From Streptomyces fulvoviolaceus (lineage in GTDB: Bacteria; Actinomycetota; Actinomycetes; Streptomycetales; Streptomycetaceae), in contig NZ_JOEY01000037.1 of assembly GCF_000718165.1 (NCBI RefSeq), forward strand, positions 62,001 through 126,000: a DNA stretch of 64,000 nucleotides, in the 5' to 3' direction. The notes beneath the pieces are model-generated. The model did no database searches. It worked only from the letters and a program-made list of their open reading frames with translations, and was not told the DNA's origin. Made by a program: the position numbers and the translations under genes. Of the stretch, positions 1 through 8,925 are shown one piece after another; the stretch's first letter is position 1, and every line of letters starts with the position of its first letter.

Positions 1-916
1 CGACCTCGCGGAACGCGGCGTGCGCGTGCAGCCGTTCGGCGATCTCCGCCGAGGTGCCGACGATGTCCGGCGCGAACATCAGCCGCGCCGGCCCCTGCGG
101 TGACGCGGTACGAGGGGTGCGCTTCGCGGCGTACTCCTCGTACTTCGCGCGCTGCTCGGGCGAGGCGGAGTCGGTGGGGATGACGACCAGGCCCTGCGAG
201 ACGCGGGCGTCCTCGCCGTCGGGATGGGCGGCGCGGAAAGCGCGGATGTGGGACAGCTGGATCTCCGCGAAGTCGTGCGGCTCCTCGGCACCCTCCGCCT
301 TGACGACGCTGCTGACCAGGAAGTTCATGCCGTGCTCACCCGCCCAGCGGGCCGAGCCGAGACTGCCGCCGCCGTACCAGAGGCGGCGGCCCAGACCGGG
401 GGAGTGCGGCTGCACCCGGTCGGAGAACACCTCGAAGCCCTCGACCCCGCTGAAGTCGGTGGCCGACTTGCCGCGCACGAAGTCCAGCAGCCGCCGCACC
501 CGTTCGTAGCTGAAGTCCTCGGCGTCGGCGGTGTCCGGGTACAGCGCGTCCCTGACCTGCTCGTAGTGCATCGGCGGGCCCACGCTGACCCCCGGGTTGA
601 CGCGGCCGCCGGACAGCAGGTCGACCGTCGCCAGGTCCTCGGCCAGCCGCAGCGGGTTCTCCCAGCCGAGCGGGATGACCGCGGTGCCGAGTTCGATACG
701 GCTCGTGCGCTGCGAGGCAGCCGCCAGGACGGCGACCGGGGACGAGATGCCGTACTGGAGATGGCGGTGGCGCAGCCACGCGCTGTCGAAGCCCAGCCGC
801 TCGCCCAGCTCGATGATCTCCAGCGTGGACTCGTGCCCGCGGCGCGGGTCGGCCTCGTCGAACAGGCCGATGGTCAGGAAGCCCAGCTTGCGCAGGGGGC
901 GTGAGATCGACGGCAC
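1..916 (-). CDS. LLM-class flavin-dependent oxidoreductase, C-terminus cut by window edge
   Basis: This reverse-strand frame stays open from a GTG at 916 to the window edge, giving the first ~305 residues of a luciferase-like monooxygenase. The N-terminus reads KLGFLTIGLFDEADP, followed by ELGERLGFDSAWLRHRH, ELGTAVIPLGWENP and DLLSGGRVNPGVSVG, the usual order of (alpha/beta)8-barrel strands in bacterial luciferase-like enzymes that use reduced FMN or F420. The GTG is chosen because GGAGGA lies 5 bases upstream and homology starts at once. The substrate cannot be told. It is transcribed leftward and is separated from the metallophosphatase by about 100 bases, so the two may share a transcript. 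Confidence 0.88.
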   Translation of the reverse strand, partial: MPSISRPLRKLGFLTIGLFDEADPRRGHESTLEIIELGERLGFDSAWLRHRHLQYGISSPVAVLAAASQRTSRIELGTAVIPLGWENPLRLAEDLATVDLLSGGRVNPGVSVGPPMHYEQVRDALYPDTADAEDFSYERVRRLLDFVRGKSATDFSGVEGFEVFSDRVQPHSPGLGRRLWYGGGSLGSARWAGEHGMNFLVSSVVKAEGAEEPHDFAEIQLSHIRAFRAAHPDGEDARVSQGLVVIPTDSASPEQRAKYEEYAAKRTPRTASPQGPARLMFAPDIVGTSAEIAERLHAHAAFREV

Positions 917-1014
917 GGGGTCCTCCGCGGTTGCTTGATGAATCAAGTAGTACCCAGTGGCAACCAGGTCCTCGCGGGAAGTGTTCCCACGCCTCCGGTC
1001 AAGATCGGGTCACA

Positions 1015-2517
1015 TCAGCTCAGCGGAATGGTCACCTCGTCCTCGACCGGCGGGTCGATCTCCTGGGCGAGGTTGCCGGTGGCGGCGTAGCAGCGCAGGT
1101 GCACCGCCTCCGGGGTGACGTCCAGGCGCAGGAAGCACTTGAAGAAGGGCGGGCTGTACGTCGCCGAGCTGGGCGAGAACAGCTGCGTGTAGATCTTGCG
1201 GACGGGGAGACGGAAGCGTGAGGTGCGGTCGGGGCGGCCCACGGCGCCCAGCAGGGTGGCGACCAGGCGGGTGCGCCAGGTGACGCGCACGGGTGCGCCC
1301 GGGGTGCGGGTCGGCGGGATGCCGAGACGCTCGGCGATCACGGCCGTCGCCTCGGCCTCGGTGAGGGTGAAGAAGCGGCGCAGGTGCAGCCGGCGGCCGT
1401 AGAGCCTGCTGTAGAAGGCCAGGGAGTCGCCGCGCAGCGGGTAGCAGCGGAAGTCCTTCTCGGCCACGTCCGCCACCGAGACGTGCGGGATGGTGTGGGT
1501 GGCGTGCATGAACGCCCCGCCGCCGCCCGAGACGACGTACTGGATCGTGCGGCCGTCCACCTGCACCGGATAGCGCTGGTAGTTGTGGATGTCGCCGCCT
1601 ATCGCCGCGACGTAGTGGTGCTCCGGGTCGCGGACGATGTCGTCGACGGTGCCGCCGCCCTCGATCGCGCAGGGGTGGTGTTCGCCGTCCACGTACAGGG
1701 GTGATCCCGTGACGAGGATCTTCGGGCGGGAGCCCTGCGAGACTTCGCGCAGCCAGGCACCCTGCTCGGCGTCGATGGTTCCCAGCAGACCCGTGTCGAT
1801 GCCGATGATCCGCACCGGTCCGGCGTCGACGGCCCAGTACGGGCCCGGCTGGACGGCCTGTTGGGCTTCCTCGGAGCGCAACTTCCGTGCCGCGTCGAGG
1901 CGTTGGCCGTCCTTGGCATGCGGCCGGTGCCACAGCAGGGACCGCAGCCAGGCCTTGGTGAGCGGGCGGGGCGTGGGCTCGGGTTCGAGCGGCGGGGCGT
2001 CGTCGCAGAAGACGCGCATGAAGGCGCCGAGGTCCTCGTACCAGTCGTGGTTGCCGGGTATCGCGTATATCGGCGCCCGGTAGTCCTGGTACGGGCGGAA
2101 GAACTTCGTGTCGTAGTCGTCCGCGCTGCCCACCGGGTAGATGACATCGCTGGCGACCACGGCGAAGTTCGTGCCCTGACTGATCTTCAGAAAGCCTGGC
2201 ACGACGGCATATTGGGGATCGTCTCCTTCCCCGGTGTCGCCGATGACCATGAAGGAGAACCGGTCCGGATCGTCACGCCGGATCACCTTGTCCGCGGGCG
2301 CGCCGACGGCCTCACGCTGTGCCACCCATCTGCTGCGGGTACGGCCCGTGGGGTCCCCGAACCAGGAGGCCACCACGCCGTTGCGGGCGGCCCACAGCGT
2401 CTTGGGGTTGAGCCACGAGATCTTCTCGACCTTGTGCGGCATCAGCCGCTTGTACTCGCCGAGTCGGGCAGTGCCCCAGCCGGCGCCTTCGGCGGTATCG
2501 CGTGAGGAGTCAGACAC
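1015..2517 (-). CDS. Calcineurin-like metallophosphoesterase
   Basis: A 500-residue protein carrying the dimetal phosphoesterase signature: GDTGEGD near residue 93, SDVIYPVG (the position of the GD/N motif) near 123, GNHDWYED at 155-162 and GGDIHNYQ near 310. These provide the Asp, Asn and His ligands of the two metals in purple-acid/calcineurin-like phosphatases. There is no signal peptide or membrane segment, so it is probably cytoplasmic. The N-terminal 85 residues (LMPHKVEKISWLNPKTLWAARN) are an extension not part of the catalytic fold. The physiological phosphoester is unknown. Start ATG chosen as the first in a frame with homology; no strong alternative. Confidence 0.85.
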   Translation of the reverse strand: MSDSSRDTAEGAGWGTARLGEYKRLMPHKVEKISWLNPKTLWAARNGVVASWFGDPTGRTRSRWVAQREAVGAPADKVIRRDDPDRFSFMVIGDTGEGDDPQYAVVPGFLKISQGTNFAVVASDVIYPVGSADDYDTKFFRPYQDYRAPIYAIPGNHDWYEDLGAFMRVFCDDAPPLEPEPTPRPLTKAWLRSLLWHRPHAKDGQRLDAARKLRSEEAQQAVQPGPYWAVDAGPVRIIGIDTGLLGTIDAEQGAWLREVSQGSRPKILVTGSPLYVDGEHHPCAIEGGGTVDDIVRDPEHHYVAAIGGDIHNYQRYPVQVDGRTIQYVVSGGGGAFMHATHTIPHVSVADVAEKDFRCYPLRGDSLAFYSRLYGRRLHLRRFFTLTEAEATAVIAERLGIPPTRTPGAPVRVTWRTRLVATLLGAVGRPDRTSRFRLPVRKIYTQLFSPSSATYSPPFFKCFLRLDVTPEAVHLRCYAATGNLAQEIDPPVEDEVTIPLS

Positions 2518-2628
2518 CGGTGCACCGTAACAACGATCTAGAACCGGCCGGGATCTGGGGTACCGCGGTGGCGCACCGGCGTCATGTGGGGGATGCCGAC
2601 AGCCTCACCCGGTGGCTGTCGGCACTCC

Positions 2629-3555
2629 TCATCTCCGGTGGCCGCGTGGCGTCGCCCAGTGGGGGTCCTGCGGGAGGCGTGCGTGGACGACCGGTGTGTC
2701 ACGTTGTCCCGTGTCGGCCGGGCTGTCGAAGAAGGATCCGGACTGGGGCGCGGGTCGCTCGAGGCCGTCGATCCCAGGGGTCCGTCGCGGTGGTGGGACG
2801 GGCCGGCGGTTCCAGTCGCCCTCGCCCAGGACGAGCAGGGGGTCGAACATCACCACCACACCGGCCAGCACGAGGAAGATGACCGGCCCCAGGAGCATGG
2901 GCAGCAGCAGCGAGGTGGGCGAGTCGCCGGCCCACGATCCGCCGATCCTGCTGTGCACATGGACGCTGACCGCGGCCATCCCGGTGTAGTGCATTCCGGA
3001 CACGGCGACGCCCATGACCAGGCTGGCCCCGAGACTCGTCAGGAAGCCACGGATCGTGACGGCCGCCCACAGCGCGGCGGTTGCGGCGACGATCGCGATC
3101 ACCACGGAGAGCGCGACGACGGCTACGTCGTAGTTGATCGTGCCGTTGAGGTGCATCGCCGCCATGCCCAGGTAGTGCATCGCGGCCACCCCGAGGCCGG
3201 TGATGACGCCGGCGGTGGTGAGCGCCGGTGTGGTGGCACCGCGATAGCCGACGATGAAGACGCCGATGCCGACGACGATGATCGCCACGGCGAGGCTGAG
3301 CACCGTGAGGCCCACGTCGTAGCGGATCCGGGTCTCCACGACCTGGAAACCGATCATGGCGATGAAGTGCATCGTCCAGATGCCCGAGCCGATCGCTGCG
3401 GCGCCGAGCGCCAGCCAACCGGGCTTCCAGGACTGTGTGCTGAGCAAGGTGCGCACGATGCAGCGAAGCCCCAGAGCCCCTCCCAGGCACGCCATTAAAT
3501 AGGCGGCCACCGGGGTTACTGCACCGTAACGGAAACCGTCTACCGTGCCTTCCAT
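2629..3555 (-). CDS. MHYT-domain integral membrane sensor, TTA-containing
   Basis: A 308-residue membrane protein with about seven hydrophobic helices and three internal MHYT-type motifs (TMHFIAMIGF, AAMHYLGMAA, SGMHYTGMAA), the predicted copper or diatomic-gas binding units of MHYT sensors. In many bacteria MHYT is fused to GGDEF/EAL or kinase domains; here it ends in a ~75-residue proline- and arginine-rich cytoplasmic tail with no output domain, so signalling must go through a partner or the tail. A strong ribosome site (GGGGGGAG) precedes the ATG. Leu20 is encoded by TTA (3498-3496), the rare codon read by the bldA tRNA in Streptomyces, suggesting developmental control of translation. Confidence 0.85.
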   Translation of the reverse strand: MEGTVDGFRYGAVTPVAAYLMACLGGALGLRCIVRTLLSTQSWKPGWLALGAAAIGSGIWTMHFIAMIGFQVVETRIRYDVGLTVLSLAVAIIVVGIGVFIVGYRGATTPALTTAGVITGLGVAAMHYLGMAAMHLNGTINYDVAVVALSVVIAIVAATAALWAAVTIRGFLTSLGASLVMGVAVSGMHYTGMAAVSVHVHSRIGGSWAGDSPTSLLLPMLLGPVIFLVLAGVVVMFDPLLVLGEGDWNRRPVPPPRRTPGIDGLERPAPQSGSFFDSPADTGQRDTPVVHARLPQDPHWATPRGHRR

Positions 3556-3877
3556 AAGCCAACTCCCCCCAGAGTCACGGCTAGTACGTGAGGGAAGAGT
3601 TACGGGTAAGGATCGAGTAAAGCAAGGTATTACCGGTAGTAACCGGTTAACTCTTGACTACCACGGGTGAACTCAGGTCACAAGAGCGCGAGTTCAAGCC
3701 AGAGGGGCGGTCGCGACTCGTGGGCGTGGCACAATCCGCCGGATCTCGGTGGCCTGTCGGAGAACCGTCAATCTCCTACAACTCGGGTGCGCCGACGCGT
3801 AGTTCGGCCCGTGCCCGTAGGGTGGGAACCGGAAAAGCAGTTGCCGTCCCCGTCGCTGCGGTGAACGATCCCACCCC
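3556..3877. promoter_or_regulatory. Divergent intergenic region with paired ACCGGT palindromes
   Basis: About 320 bases between the MHYT gene (leftward) and the SDR gene (rightward). No convincing gene is seen. It holds two adjacent palindromes, TACCGGTA (3631-3638) and TAACCGGTTA (3640-3649), with centres 10 bases apart, i.e. about one helical turn, as expected for a dimeric or tetrameric repressor. On the minus strand TTGCTT-N17-TAACTC just beyond them is a plausible promoter for the MHYT gene; on the plus strand TTGACT (3654) is a possible -35. Assignments of promoter elements are by eye only. Confidence 0.4.
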
Positions 3878-4660
3878 GTGACATCAAGCGCCGAACAGAC
3901 TCAGTCCGCCGACCGCCCGCTCGCGCTGATCACCGGTGTGGGCCGCACCGTCGGCATCGGTGCCGGCATCGCCCGTCGACTGGCTGCGGCGGGCTGGGAC
4001 ATCGCCTTCACCTTCTGGAACCCGTACGACGAACGCATGGCCTGGGGCAAGGAGCCCGGCGCGACCGAGGCGATCAGCGAGACTCTGGCCGAGCAGGGGG
4101 CGGCCACCGCCGCGATCGAGGCGGACCTCGCCGACCCGGACACCCCGGCCCGTGTCTTCGACCAGGCCGAGCAACGGCTGGGCCCCGTCGGCGCGTTGGT
4201 GATGTGCCACTGCGAGTCGGTCGACTCCGGCCTGCTCGACACCACCGTCGAGAGTTTCGACCGGCACTTCGCCGTCAACACACGCGCCACCTGGCTGCTG
4301 ATCCGCGAGTTCGGACGGCGCTTCACGGCGGAACGGGGCACCGGCCGGATCATCAGCCTCACCAGCGATCACACCGTCGGGAACCTGCCGTACGGCGCGA
4401 GCAAGGGAGCCATGGACCGCATCACGCTGGCCGCCGCCCACGAACTCGCCCACCTCGGTGTGACCGCCAACGCGATCAACCCCGGTCCGGTGGACACCGG
4501 TTGGATGACCGATGAGGGGCGCGCGCACTGCGTCCGGGCCACCCCACTCGGCCGCCTGGGCACCCCGCAGGACACGGCACACCTCGTGGACTTCCTGTGC
4601 TCCCGCGAGGGCGGGTGGGTCAACGGGCAGCTGCTGATGAGCAACGGTGGTTTCTCGTAG
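3878..4660 (+). CDS. SDR-family oxidoreductase
   Basis: A 260-residue classical short-chain dehydrogenase/reductase. The cofactor loop is TGVGRTVGIG at residues 19-28, the NAG-like motif is degenerate (VMCHCES), and the catalytic set is Ser163, Tyr172 and Lys176 (LTSD and PYGASK), followed by NPGPVDTGW. The C-terminal VNGQLLMSNGGFS is the usual SDR end. It should reduce or oxidise a carbonyl/alcohol with NAD(P)H; substrate unknown. The cofactor loop contains RTVGIG rather than the simple GxxxGIG, as in the FabG-like '3-ketoacyl reductase' group of Streptomyces. Start is a GTG with a weak ribosome site. It meets the next gene tail to tail with no spacer. Confidence 0.88.
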   Translation: MTSSAEQTQSADRPLALITGVGRTVGIGAGIARRLAAAGWDIAFTFWNPYDERMAWGKEPGATEAISETLAEQGAATAAIEADLADPDTPARVFDQAEQRLGPVGALVMCHCESVDSGLLDTTVESFDRHFAVNTRATWLLIREFGRRFTAERGTGRIISLTSDHTVGNLPYGASKGAMDRITLAAAHELAHLGVTANAINPGPVDTGWMTDEGRAHCVRATPLGRLGTPQDTAHLVDFLCSREGGWVNGQLLMSNGGFS

Positions 4661-5707
4661 TCAGACCAGCGGCTCGGCGCAAAGCCTGAGCAGCCACTCG
4701 GCGCTTGCCGCGGCACCTCTGGCATCGGCGGCGCCGTATGCCCCGGGAAAGAGGCGGCTCCAGGCGCGGGCGGGCCCGATGGCCCCCAGTCGGGCCGCGA
4801 GGCTCAGCGCGCGGCGCAGTTCCGCGGTCGTCCGTCCGTGCCCCGTCCACGGTTCGAGGTAGGCGTCCCGCAGCCGCGGCAGCACCTCGGGCCCGTACCG
4901 TTCGCGGGCTCTCCGAGCAGGTACGAGGAAACTGCAGAAGGGATGGGAGACGGCGGCGTCGCCCCAGTCGAAGAAGGTGAACCGACCCGCCTCGGGGTGG
5001 AAAAGCTGACCGTCGTGCAGATCGGCATGGTCGAGCGTGTCCGCGATGCCCATGTCGGCCAACTCCCCGCACCAGTCCACCAGACGCGGCCGCAGTTCCC
5101 CCAGCCGCGCGAGGTCCTCCGGCCGCAGCGCGGTGTTGTCCGCGACGAGCCGGCCGAAGACATCGGGAAGCGCGGCGGTGCGTGCGCCGGGGACGCCGAG
5201 CAGTTCGATCTCATCGGCATGCGGGACGAGCGTGCGCTGCATGGTCGCGTACTGGCGCAGTACCTCTTCCCAGGCTCGCGCGTCGGCGGGGCCGCGGTCG
5301 AGCACATCTCTGAAGAGGGCGCCGCCGTCGGGGAGCAACGACCAGCCATGGTCGACGTCGACGGCGAGAGGTTCCAATACGTGCTCCGGAACCCAGCGGG
5401 CGAGCGCGGAAGTGAGCGCCGCCTCGAAGGCGCTCCCGGGCGGATTGGCCTTGAACCAGACGGCACCGTGACCTTCGACGCCCATACGTACGAGGACGGA
5501 CCACGGCCGTAGCCGGACACTCCGTTCCCCTGTCTCGCGCAGACCGTGAGCGGCGAGCTCACGCTCCGCCCACCCGAGGGCCGCCTCCCGCCAGGTCTCC
5601 TGTTCCCAGGGCGTCACCGCATCCTGGTACTGCCCTCGGTCCACGACCATCGACACGTCATGTTGCATCGCGCCATCCCAGCACGGCGTCTGTCGGGGTT
5701 CCATCAC
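4661..5707 (-). CDS. APH-fold phosphotransferase
   Basis: A 348-residue member of the aminoglycoside phosphotransferase/choline-kinase fold. The catalytic loop is LDHADLHDGQLF (Asp229 probable base, residues 225-236) and the metal loop is FFDWGDAAVSHPF (Asp247). The nucleotide lobe (VWFKANPP near residue 83) is short. Such proteins phosphorylate small molecules or antibiotics, but the family is too broad to name a substrate. The start is uncertain: the longest frame begins at a GTG at 5707, and an ATG at 5668 (MQHDVSMVV) is a reasonable alternative; neither has a strong ribosome site. The stop abuts the stop of the SDR gene. Confidence 0.8.
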   Translation of the reverse strand: MMEPRQTPCWDGAMQHDVSMVVDRGQYQDAVTPWEQETWREAALGWAERELAAHGLRETGERSVRLRPWSVLVRMGVEGHGAVWFKANPPGSAFEAALTSALARWVPEHVLEPLAVDVDHGWSLLPDGGALFRDVLDRGPADARAWEEVLRQYATMQRTLVPHADEIELLGVPGARTAALPDVFGRLVADNTALRPEDLARLGELRPRLVDWCGELADMGIADTLDHADLHDGQLFHPEAGRFTFFDWGDAAVSHPFCSFLVPARRARERYGPEVLPRLRDAYLEPWTGHGRTTAELRRALSLAARLGAIGPARAWSRLFPGAYGAADARGAAASAEWLLRLCAEPLV

Positions 5708-5741
5708 TTTTCCCCGGTGGCAGTGCCCCGCCCCTCCTGTC

Positions 5742-6257
5742 TCACCCGAGTTGTCGCGACGCGTGGACCGCGTGGTCGGCGCCGCTGATGAATGCCCAGT
5801 ACCGGTCGCCGTAGGGCCAATGCGACCACTCGGTCGGGTAGTTGACCCTGCCGACCGCTCTCAAGGCGTCGCCCGTCACCGCACGATTCCGTCGAGCCCG
5901 CTCCGTGAGCCCGGGTGCACGGGTGTAGCAGGCTCCGTTGCTCTCCTCCGGTGTGGCCGCCTCCGGGCAGCCCATGTCGACTTCGGCCTTGCAGCGCCGG
6001 AGGGCGATGTCCCTCCACGAGGAGCCACTGCCAGTCGTCGGGAAGCAACTCCTGTGCGCGCACGAGACGTTCGACGACGTCCGACCGGAGATGCGCCCAG
6101 TCGCCCGTCGCGTCGGAGCACCGTTCGTCGACGAGGAGCGTGCCCCGGCAGTCCACCAGCGGGTCCCCGCACTCGTGTACGGCGACTGCCGCCACTCTCG
6201 GATCCGATAGGAGCACGATCTCTTCCCCGTACGGCTTCCTTCCGGACCGGGATTCAC
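5742..6257 (-). pseudogene. D-Ala-D-Ala dipeptidase (VanX-like, M15D) remnant
   Basis: Two reverse frames together rebuild parts of a VanX-like dipeptidase. From about 6226 to 5985 one frame reads EEIVLLSDPRVAAVAVHECG, then DCRGTLLVDERCSDA and VEGHRPPALQ, the N-terminal half of the family. The sequence then shifts to another frame that reads CPEAATPEESNGACYTRAPG and VNYPTEWSHWPYGDRYWAF, the C-terminal half, ending at 5742. The intervening ~55 residues that carry the zinc ligands (SxHxxGxAxD) are missing, and a further shift is needed to join the GTG at 6257, which has a good ribosome site (GAGGGGAG). It therefore cannot make an active enzyme. It lies directly downstream of a GNAT gene on the same strand. 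Confidence 0.75.
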
Positions 6258-6268
6258 GGCAACTCCCC

Positions 6269-6781
6269 TCACATGGGAAGCGACAGAAGGCGTGCAGGTC
6301 CGGGCGGCCATACCGAGCCTTCGACCAGCGGTATCCACATCGGGCGCAGCGGCGTGCCGACCGGGCCGTCGGGTTGCTCGACCTGCATGCTGCCGTCCAG
6401 CGCCCGCCACCCGAGCTTCCGGTACAGCGGCATCCGGTCAGGCCAGCAGAACAGAAGCCCGAACTCCGCCCCGGTACCACGCGCATGCTCCACGGCAGCA
6501 GTCACGACCAGCCGCGCCAGCCCGTGCCCTCGCAGGTCGGGCGCCACGATCACGCCCCCGAGGCCCATGACCCGTATGAGCTCACCGCCGACCGAGACAG
6601 TCACCTCCACCAGCCCGGCGTGGGCCACGAGACGGCCCTGCTCCCTGACCCCGAAGTGCACCTCCTTGGCCAGCGACTTCAAGCCGGTCGCCGCGACCTC
6701 GAAGGGGTCGACGGCACCTCCGGTGATCTCGTCGAGCTCCGTCTGCGTGTACCGGGCGAGCCGTATGACCGAGGGCGACAT
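6269..6781 (-). CDS. GNAT-family N-acetyltransferase
   Basis: A 170-residue acetyltransferase. The acetyl-CoA loop reads GGVIVAPDLRGHGLARLVVT (R/QxxGxG/A pattern, here RGHGLA) near residues 92-111, followed by GLLFCWPDRMPLYRKLGWRA, the typical last strand region of GNATs. The family transfers acetyl from acetyl-CoA to amines; substrate unknown. The ATG at 6781 is preferred over upstream ones because GAGG is 9 bases before it; an ATG at 6790 is possible. It is followed within 12 bases by the VanX-like remnant, so both may once have been an operon. Confidence 0.82.
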   Translation of the reverse strand: MSPSVIRLARYTQTELDEITGGAVDPFEVAATGLKSLAKEVHFGVREQGRLVAHAGLVEVTVSVGGELIRVMGLGGVIVAPDLRGHGLARLVVTAAVEHARGTGAEFGLLFCWPDRMPLYRKLGWRALDGSMQVEQPDGPVGTPLRPMWIPLVEGSVWPPGPARLLSLPM

Positions 6782-6983
6782 GGAGATCATCCTCGCATCG
6801 AGGCGCGCGCATCCGGCCGGTCGCCTCTGGGCACTAAGGACTCCTGACAAATGTGGTGGACTTGACCTGGTCCGAGGTCGGTGTCGCGCACGAGGCCGAC
6901 GGGTAGCGGGACGCGGTCAGCCGCGTAATCGCACGCGATAAACCCGGCGACGTCGGCGATCATCCCCGGGATACTGGTCGCCC

Positions 6984-7730
6984 ATGGATGAGGTCAAAGT
7001 CGTTGTCGCCCATTCCGAGCGCGCGACCCTGCGCGTCGGCGACGTGTTCCTGAAGGTGGACGCCGATCAGGCGCGTATCGACGTCGAGGTCGAGGCGATG
7101 TCCCTCGCGCCGGTCCCGACCCCGGAGGTCCTGTGGCGCAAGCCGCCCGTGCTCGCGATCGCCGCACTCCCGGGGACGACGCTCGGGCGCCTCGGCGGGC
7201 CGTCGACCGGGTCGTCGGCGGCGTGGGCCGCGGCGGGTGCCGCCATCCGTAAGCTGCACGACGCGCCCCTGCCGCCCCGGCCCGGCCAGGCCGGCCGGAG
7301 CATCGTCACGCTGACGGCGGAACTCGACGACGAGTGCGAGCTGCTCGTGACGAACGGTGTCCTGCCCGCCGACCTGGTCACCCGCAACCGCCAGGTCGCC
7401 GAGGCCGCGCTCCGGCCGTGGACTCCGGCGTTCACGCACGGCGACCTGCAGATCGCGCACGTCTTCGTCGACGGCGACGAGGTCACCGGCATCATCGACT
7501 GGTCCGAGGCGGGCCAGGGTGATGCCCTGTACGACCTCGCCACCTTCACGCTCGGACACGAGGAGCACCTCGACGACGTCGTCGCCGGCTACGGCACCGA
7601 CATCGACCTCGACGTGATCCACGCGTGGTGGTCGTTGCGAAGCCTGCTGATCGTTCGCTGGCTGAGCGAGCACGGCTTCGACCCGTTCGCGCCGGGCTGC
7701 GAGGTCGACGTGCTGAGATCCCGGATGTGA
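6984..7730 (+). CDS. APH-fold phosphotransferase
   Basis: A 248-residue small aminoglycoside-phosphotransferase-fold kinase. The catalytic loop FTHGDLQIAHVFVDGD (Asp154) and the metal loop IIDWSEAGQGDALYDLA (Asp172) are intact; the N-lobe lysine is probably in VFLKVDADQA (Lys24). At 248 residues it is shorter than typical APH(3') or HPH enzymes (~265-340). No signal or membrane segment. Substrate unknown; resistance is possible but unproven. The ATG has only a weak upstream ribosome site. It is monocistronic and followed by an insertion-sequence remnant on the opposite strand. Confidence 0.82.
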   Translation: MDEVKVVVAHSERATLRVGDVFLKVDADQARIDVEVEAMSLAPVPTPEVLWRKPPVLAIAALPGTTLGRLGGPSTGSSAAWAAAGAAIRKLHDAPLPPRPGQAGRSIVTLTAELDDECELLVTNGVLPADLVTRNRQVAEAALRPWTPAFTHGDLQIAHVFVDGDEVTGIIDWSEAGQGDALYDLATFTLGHEEHLDDVVAGYGTDIDLDVIHAWWSLRSLLIVRWLSEHGFDPFAPGCEVDVLRSRM

Positions 7731-7804
7731 GGCTGCGCGGGCTCGACTGCTACGTATGCGTTCTGACGCATCGAACAGGCCATCCCCTGCGGCGATCGCC
7801 CGCC

Positions 7805-8265
7805 TTACTCCCGACACAGTGCGGTGCGCAGTCGTCGCCGGCAGATGACGGCGCAGCCGAGGGTGACGAACGCGTGGTGGATGTCGTCGCGGATCTCCCA
7901 GCGGGTGCGCAGGCGGCGGAACCAGTGCGGCAGCGCGATCGCTCCTTCCACGACCCAGCGGTACACGCCCAAGCCGGAGCCGTGCCCGGTGCCGCACCGG
8001 GCGAGGTGCGGGGTGATCTGGAACCGGCGGACCTTGTCCCGGTAGACCTCGTGGTCATAGCCGCGGTCGGCGAACAGATACCTGAGGCGGCGCAGTAGCT
8101 GGCCGCGCTTGCCCCGGATCGGCGGGACGGCCTGGATCAGCGGGATCAGCTGGGTGACGCCGTTGCGGTGCCGCCGGTGGTGATTGCCGCGAGCGGGATG
8201 CGTTGCGCCTCGACGATCTGCGGCCTCGGGATGACGAGCCGTCGATGCCACGTCCCCAATGCGCC
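7805..8265 (-). pseudogene. IS5-family transposase remnant (3' portion)
   Basis: The reverse strand encodes the C-terminal half of an IS5-group DDE transposase: RNGVTQLIPLIQAVPPIRG, then LFADRGYDHEVYRDKVRR (the second catalytic Asp in ADRGYD), HGSGLGVYRWVVEGAIAL and WFRRLRTRWEIRDDIHHAF, ending at 7805. Just upstream, another frame reads QRIPLAAITTGG, so the reading frame is broken near 8175, and the first half of the protein including the first Asp is absent. No terminal inverted repeats were recognised. It is a decayed fragment between a phosphotransferase and a DJ-1 gene and marks past insertion. Confidence 0.75.
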
Positions 8266-8316
8266 CAGGAGCCGTCGCCGTGACTGCAGGTCGCCCCGAA
8301 GGCCGAGCGCGGGGCG

Positions 8317-8925
8317 TCAGCGCAGTGCAGCCTCGCCCGCGTGGACGGCACGCATGGCGCGCTCGACGGTCTCCTGGTTTTCGCCGACCGGAGCCACGTA
8401 GTCGATGACGTCGCGCGCGGCGTCCTCCCCGAGCGTGCGGGTGATCACCCATGTGGCGAGATACTGGGACGCCAGGCAGCCGCCCGCCGTGGCGATGTTC
8501 CCCTCGGCGTGGAACGGCGTGTCCAGCACGGTGACGTCGCAGGCTTCGACAAAGGGCCGGCTCTTCATGTCCGTGCAGGCCGGCATGCCGGCCAGCAACC
8601 CGAGCCGGGCGAGCACCAGCGCGCCGGAACACTGGGCGCCGATCAGCTGTCGCGAAGGGGCGAGCCGCAGCCTGGAGAGCAGCCGGTCGTCGGCGACGAC
8701 GTCTCGCGTCGTCACCCCGCTACCGATCAGCACGACGTCGGCTTCGGTCACGAACTCCATCGGGCGCTGCCCTGTCACCTCGACGCCGTTCATCGACGTG
8801 ACCACCGACGTCGGCGTCGTGATGAAGGCCTCCAAGCCGTCCTTACGGCACCGGTTGATCAGCGCGGAAGCGATGAAACTGTCGAGCTCGTTGAACCCGT
8901 CGAAGGTGACCACGGCTACCTGCAT
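8317..8925 (-). CDS. DJ-1/PfpI-family protein
   Basis: A 202-residue glutamine-amidotransferase-like protein. The nucleophile elbow is IGAQCSGALVLARLG with Cys99, and the second part of the fold follows (IATAGGCLASQYLATWV). DJ-1/PfpI relatives include isonitrile hydratases, glyoxalases and transcription regulators; the isolated domain with no AraC HTH suggests an enzyme such as an isonitrile hydratase-like hydrolase, but this is inference. The ATG at 8925 has an excellent GAAGGAG five bases upstream, so the longer frame starting at 8943 is rejected. Confidence 0.85.
   Translation of the reverse strand: MQVAVVTFDGFNELDSFIASALINRCRKDGLEAFITTPTSVVTSMNGVEVTGQRPMEFVTEADVVLIGSGVTTRDVVADDRLLSRLRLAPSRQLIGAQCSGALVLARLGLLAGMPACTDMKSRPFVEACDVTVLDTPFHAEGNIATAGGCLASQYLATWVITRTLGEDAARDVIDYVAPVGENQETVERAMRAVHAGEAALR

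Noticed and set aside
3654..3881. 75-codon forward ORF before the SDR gene
   Set aside because: Starts with TTG, shows no fold-like pattern, and overlaps the palindromic regulatory region.
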